This document shows positions 62,075 through 64,000 of a stretch of DNA of 64,000 nucleotides, in pieces. The number at the start of each line of letters is the position of its first letter. Position 1 is the first letter of the stretch. The position numbers and the translations under genes are program-made. Location: positions 434,001-498,000 of the forward strand of contig NZ_VSFF01000002.1 of the NCBI RefSeq assembly GCF_008085905.1, read 5' to 3'. The DNA is from Actinomadura syzygii. Its GTDB lineage: Bacteria > Actinomycetota > Actinomycetes > Streptosporangiales > Streptosporangiaceae. Under the pieces are notes generated by a model. It made no database searches and was not told the origin of the DNA. It saw only the letters and a list, made by a program, of their open reading frames with translations.

Positions 62075-62854
62075 ATGGCCGACGATGCCGGATTGGTGGT
62101 GGGCGCGCGTTCGCGCAGCGCCCGCCATGTCGCGGAGGCCCGCGACGCCACGGCGTACCCCGCCGAACTGTCGGTTCTGCTGCGCATGCTGGACGAGGTG
62201 CGCCCGTCCGGCGGCGCGGAGCTCGTCTCGCTGCGCTGGGACCGGCGGCCCCCGCCGGATTCCCCTGACGGCGGCGCGGGCCTGCGGCTGGAGGCGACCG
62301 TCACGCGGCGGGTGCCGGGCGAGGAGCGCGCGACCATCCACCAGTCGGTGCGCGTCCTGGACGACCACGACCGCGAGCGGTGCCGCTCGACGGTGGCCTG
62401 GAGCGCGCCCGTCGAGCTGAGCCGGAGCGAGGCCGCCGCCTGGAAGGACGCCGACTTCGCGTCCGTCCGGTGGGGCGAGCGGCTGCGCGACCGGCTCGCC
62501 GCCGACCCGCGCTTCGCCGCCGCCACGCGCAGCTTCGACGGGGCGATCGCGTTCGCCGTGCCCGACCGGCAGGTGCACTTCCGGATCTACCGGGGGACGG
62601 TGATCGACGTCGCGCGCAAGTCCCTGGACGGCGCGACGTTCGCGGTCGAGGGCGCGGACCTCGCGTGGGTCGAGCTGCTCGGCGCCGCGTCCAACGACTT
62701 CATCCGCCGGACGAGTGACGGGCACTTCCGCGTCCAGGGCAGCGGCTACCAGTACCTGCGCATGATCAAGGCGGTCATGATCATGATCGACCAGGCCCGC
62801 GCGTTGACACGCGACCCGGCCGTGGACACCAGCTTGGAGGCGACCGGTGCATAA
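62075..62854 (+). CDS. SCP2-like (sterol carrier) domain protein
   Basis: A 259-residue protein of uncertain function. The C-terminal half (about residues 155-250) resembles SCP2/lipid-transfer domains (FDGAIAFAVPD followed by HFRIYRGTVIDVA and a W-containing LAWVELLGAAS). The N-terminal half has no recognised family. SCP2-like proteins bind acyl-CoAs or lipids and often accompany thiolases, and a thiolase follows here. The ATG has AAGGAGAGG upstream. It overlaps the hydrolase by 8 bp. Confidence 0.65.
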   Translation: MADDAGLVVGARSRSARHVAEARDATAYPAELSVLLRMLDEVRPSGGAELVSLRWDRRPPPDSPDGGAGLRLEATVTRRVPGEERATIHQSVRVLDDHDRERCRSTVAWSAPVELSRSEAAAWKDADFASVRWGERLRDRLAADPRFAAATRSFDGAIAFAVPDRQVHFRIYRGTVIDVARKSLDGATFAVEGADLAWVELLGAASNDFIRRTSDGHFRVQGSGYQYLRMIKAVMIMIDQARALTRDPAVDTSLEATGA

Positions 62855-63677
62855 CGCCGAGTACCTGGAGTTCGACGGGCGGCTGGCGTTCGTCGAGACC
62901 TGGCCGGGCCACCGTCCGACCGTGCTGTGCGTCCACACGGCGGGGCAGAGCGGCGTGCAGTACCGGCACGTCGCGCCCGGCCTGGCGGAGCTGGGCTTCG
63001 GGGTCGTCGTCGCCGACCTGCCCGGCCACGGCCGGTCCGAGCCCGCGCCGGGCGGGCCGATCAGCGACCTGTCCTGGTACGCGGAGTGGTGCGTGCGGCT
63101 GATCGCGAAGCTCGGCCTGGAGCGGCCGTACCTGCTCGGCTGCTCGATCGGCGGGAGCATCGCGCTGGACGTCGCCGCCCGCCTGCCCGGCGAGCGGCTG
63201 TCCGGCGTCGTGGCGCTGGACCCGTCCGGGGTCCTCGGCAGCGACGGCCGGCCGCCGCCGCCCCCGCTGCTGGAGGACACCGCGTCCCCGAGCATGCGCG
63301 ACCGCACCTACTTCGGGACGATCGAGGCGTGCGGCAAGTCCGTCCCGGGCGAGCGGGCGGAGCTGATCGCGCAGATGCACTGCCGCGAGGACTGGCACGT
63401 CACCGTCAGCGACATCCACGGCGCGCTCACCCACGACATCCGCGCGGAGCTGGCCCGGATCACGTGCCCGGTGCGGATCCTCACCGGCGAGGACGACTAC
63501 TTCGTCCCGCCGAGCCGGGTGCGGCGCGTCGCGGACCTCGTCCCGCACGCCGCGTTCGAGGTGATGCCGGGCATCGGGCACTACCCGATGGAGGAGATCC
63601 CCGACTTCGCGGAGCGCTTCGACCGCTGGGTGCGGGAGTTCGAACCGGCCGCCGAGCTCGACGGGGCGGCGCCGTGA
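62847..63677 (+). CDS. alpha/beta hydrolase
   Basis: A 276-residue alpha/beta hydrolase. The nucleophile is Ser in LLGCSIGGSIA, the acid in LTGEDDYFV and the histidine in GIGHYPMEE. It resembles C-C bond or ester hydrolases of catabolic pathways. The GTG start overlaps the SCP2-like gene and its stop overlaps the thiolase start by 4 bp, so all three are one operon. Confidence 0.83.
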   Translation: MHNAEYLEFDGRLAFVETWPGHRPTVLCVHTAGQSGVQYRHVAPGLAELGFGVVVADLPGHGRSEPAPGGPISDLSWYAEWCVRLIAKLGLERPYLLGCSIGGSIALDVAARLPGERLSGVVALDPSGVLGSDGRPPPPPLLEDTASPSMRDRTYFGTIEACGKSVPGERAELIAQMHCREDWHVTVSDIHGALTHDIRAELARITCPVRILTGEDDYFVPPSRVRRVADLVPHAAFEVMPGIGHYPMEEIPDFAERFDRWVREFEPAAELDGAAP

Positions 63678-64000
63678 CGATCCGCGGCAAGGCGTTCGTC
63701 GTCGGCGCCTACGAGCATCCCCGCCGCGACATCCCCGACCTGTCGGTGGCGGAGATCCACGCCGAGGTGGCGCTCGCGGCGCTGGCCGACGCCGGGCTGT
63801 CGCCGTCCGACGTCGACGCCTACTTCTGCGACTCCGACGCTCCCGGCGTGGGGCCGCTGTCGATGTCGGAGTACCTGGGGCTGCGCTGCCGGTACCTCGA
63901 CACGACCGAGACGGGCGGCGCGTCCTACCTCTCGCACGTCGGGCACGCCGCCGCCGCGATCGCGGCCGGGAAGTGCCGGGTCGCGCTGTGCGTCATGGGC
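63674..64000 (+). CDS. thiolase family protein, truncated by window end
   Basis: The first 109 residues of a thiolase-like protein, which continues past the window. GTG 63674 overlaps the hydrolase stop. The N-terminus KAFVVGAYEHPRR and the helix AEVALAALADAGLSPSDVD, followed by a region ending TTETGGASYLSHVGHAAAA, match the SCP2-thiolase/lipid-transfer branch. The active-site cysteine and histidine would lie beyond the end. With the SCP2-like gene it would act on a beta-ketoacyl-CoA. Confidence 0.78.
   Translation, partial: MTIRGKAFVVGAYEHPRRDIPDLSVAEIHAEVALAALADAGLSPSDVDAYFCDSDAPGVGPLSMSEYLGLRCRYLDTTETGGASYLSHVGHAAAAIAAGKCRVALCVMG

Overview
The window is about 72% G+C, uses many GTG starts and is full of 4-base ATGA/GTGA gene overlaps. 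Together with the family content (a sugar ABC operon with no ATPase gene of its own, Tat-exported hydrolases, a Trypco1/trypsin cassette, an S1 sequence of actinobacterial type), this points to an actinomycete, probably of the Actinomadura/Streptosporangiales type. I see no rRNA, tRNA, CRISPR array, replication origin or phage genes.

Layout. (1) 0-14.8 kb: an alpha/beta hydrolase and a DoxX protein, then a long plus-strand catabolic operon. It has a complete branched-chain-type ABC importer (LivK-H-M-F-G order), an SDR, a crotonase, a VOC protein, an acyl-CoA dehydrogenase, an APH-type kinase, an AMP-forming acyl-CoA ligase, an enolase-superfamily dehydratase and a ketopantoate-reductase-like enzyme. 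Ligase, SDR, kinase and dehydrogenase together resemble the levulinate (lva)/ACAD10-11 route for 4-hydroxyacyl-CoAs. (2) 14.9-18.6 kb: Trypco1 protein, trypsin-like protease, and an 841-residue protein joining a TPR-like sensor to four S1 domains of ribosomal protein S1. This looks like a conflict/effector cassette and is the most unusual item here. (3) 18.7-20.9 kb: secreted PGRP amidase, methyltransferase, SDR. (4) 21.1-32.1 kb: sugar module with an ABC importer, SIS protein, GH5-like hydrolase, GntR, LysR and ROK regulators, and an exported GH9 enzyme. (5) 32.3-35.4 kb: a membrane protein with a small HTH regulator, then a DyP peroxidase with an encapsulin-loading tail and its encapsulin shell. 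(6) 35.4-42.6 kb: peptide-type ABC importer with a fused permease/ATPase, an amidohydrolase, and a LysR regulator across a 540-bp spacer. (7) 42.6-61.2 kb: two minus-strand operons containing urocanate hydratase and imidazolonepropionase, CoA-transferase, two crotonases (one on the plus strand), an ADP-forming acyl-CoA ligase, an acyl-CoA dehydrogenase, two TauD-like dioxygenases, an amidase with a GatC-like partner and a polyamine-type ABC importer. A tnpB-only IS200/IS605-type element sits between the two permease genes. (8) 61.2-64 kb: a divergent IclR regulator with a palindromic operator candidate, then an SCP2-like protein, an alpha/beta hydrolase and a thiolase cut by the window end.

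Most of the window is therefore accessory uptake and degradation capacity. Each block pairs a transporter with CoA-dependent or hydrolytic enzymes and usually a local regulator. All functions are read from sequence motifs and gene context; no searches were run.
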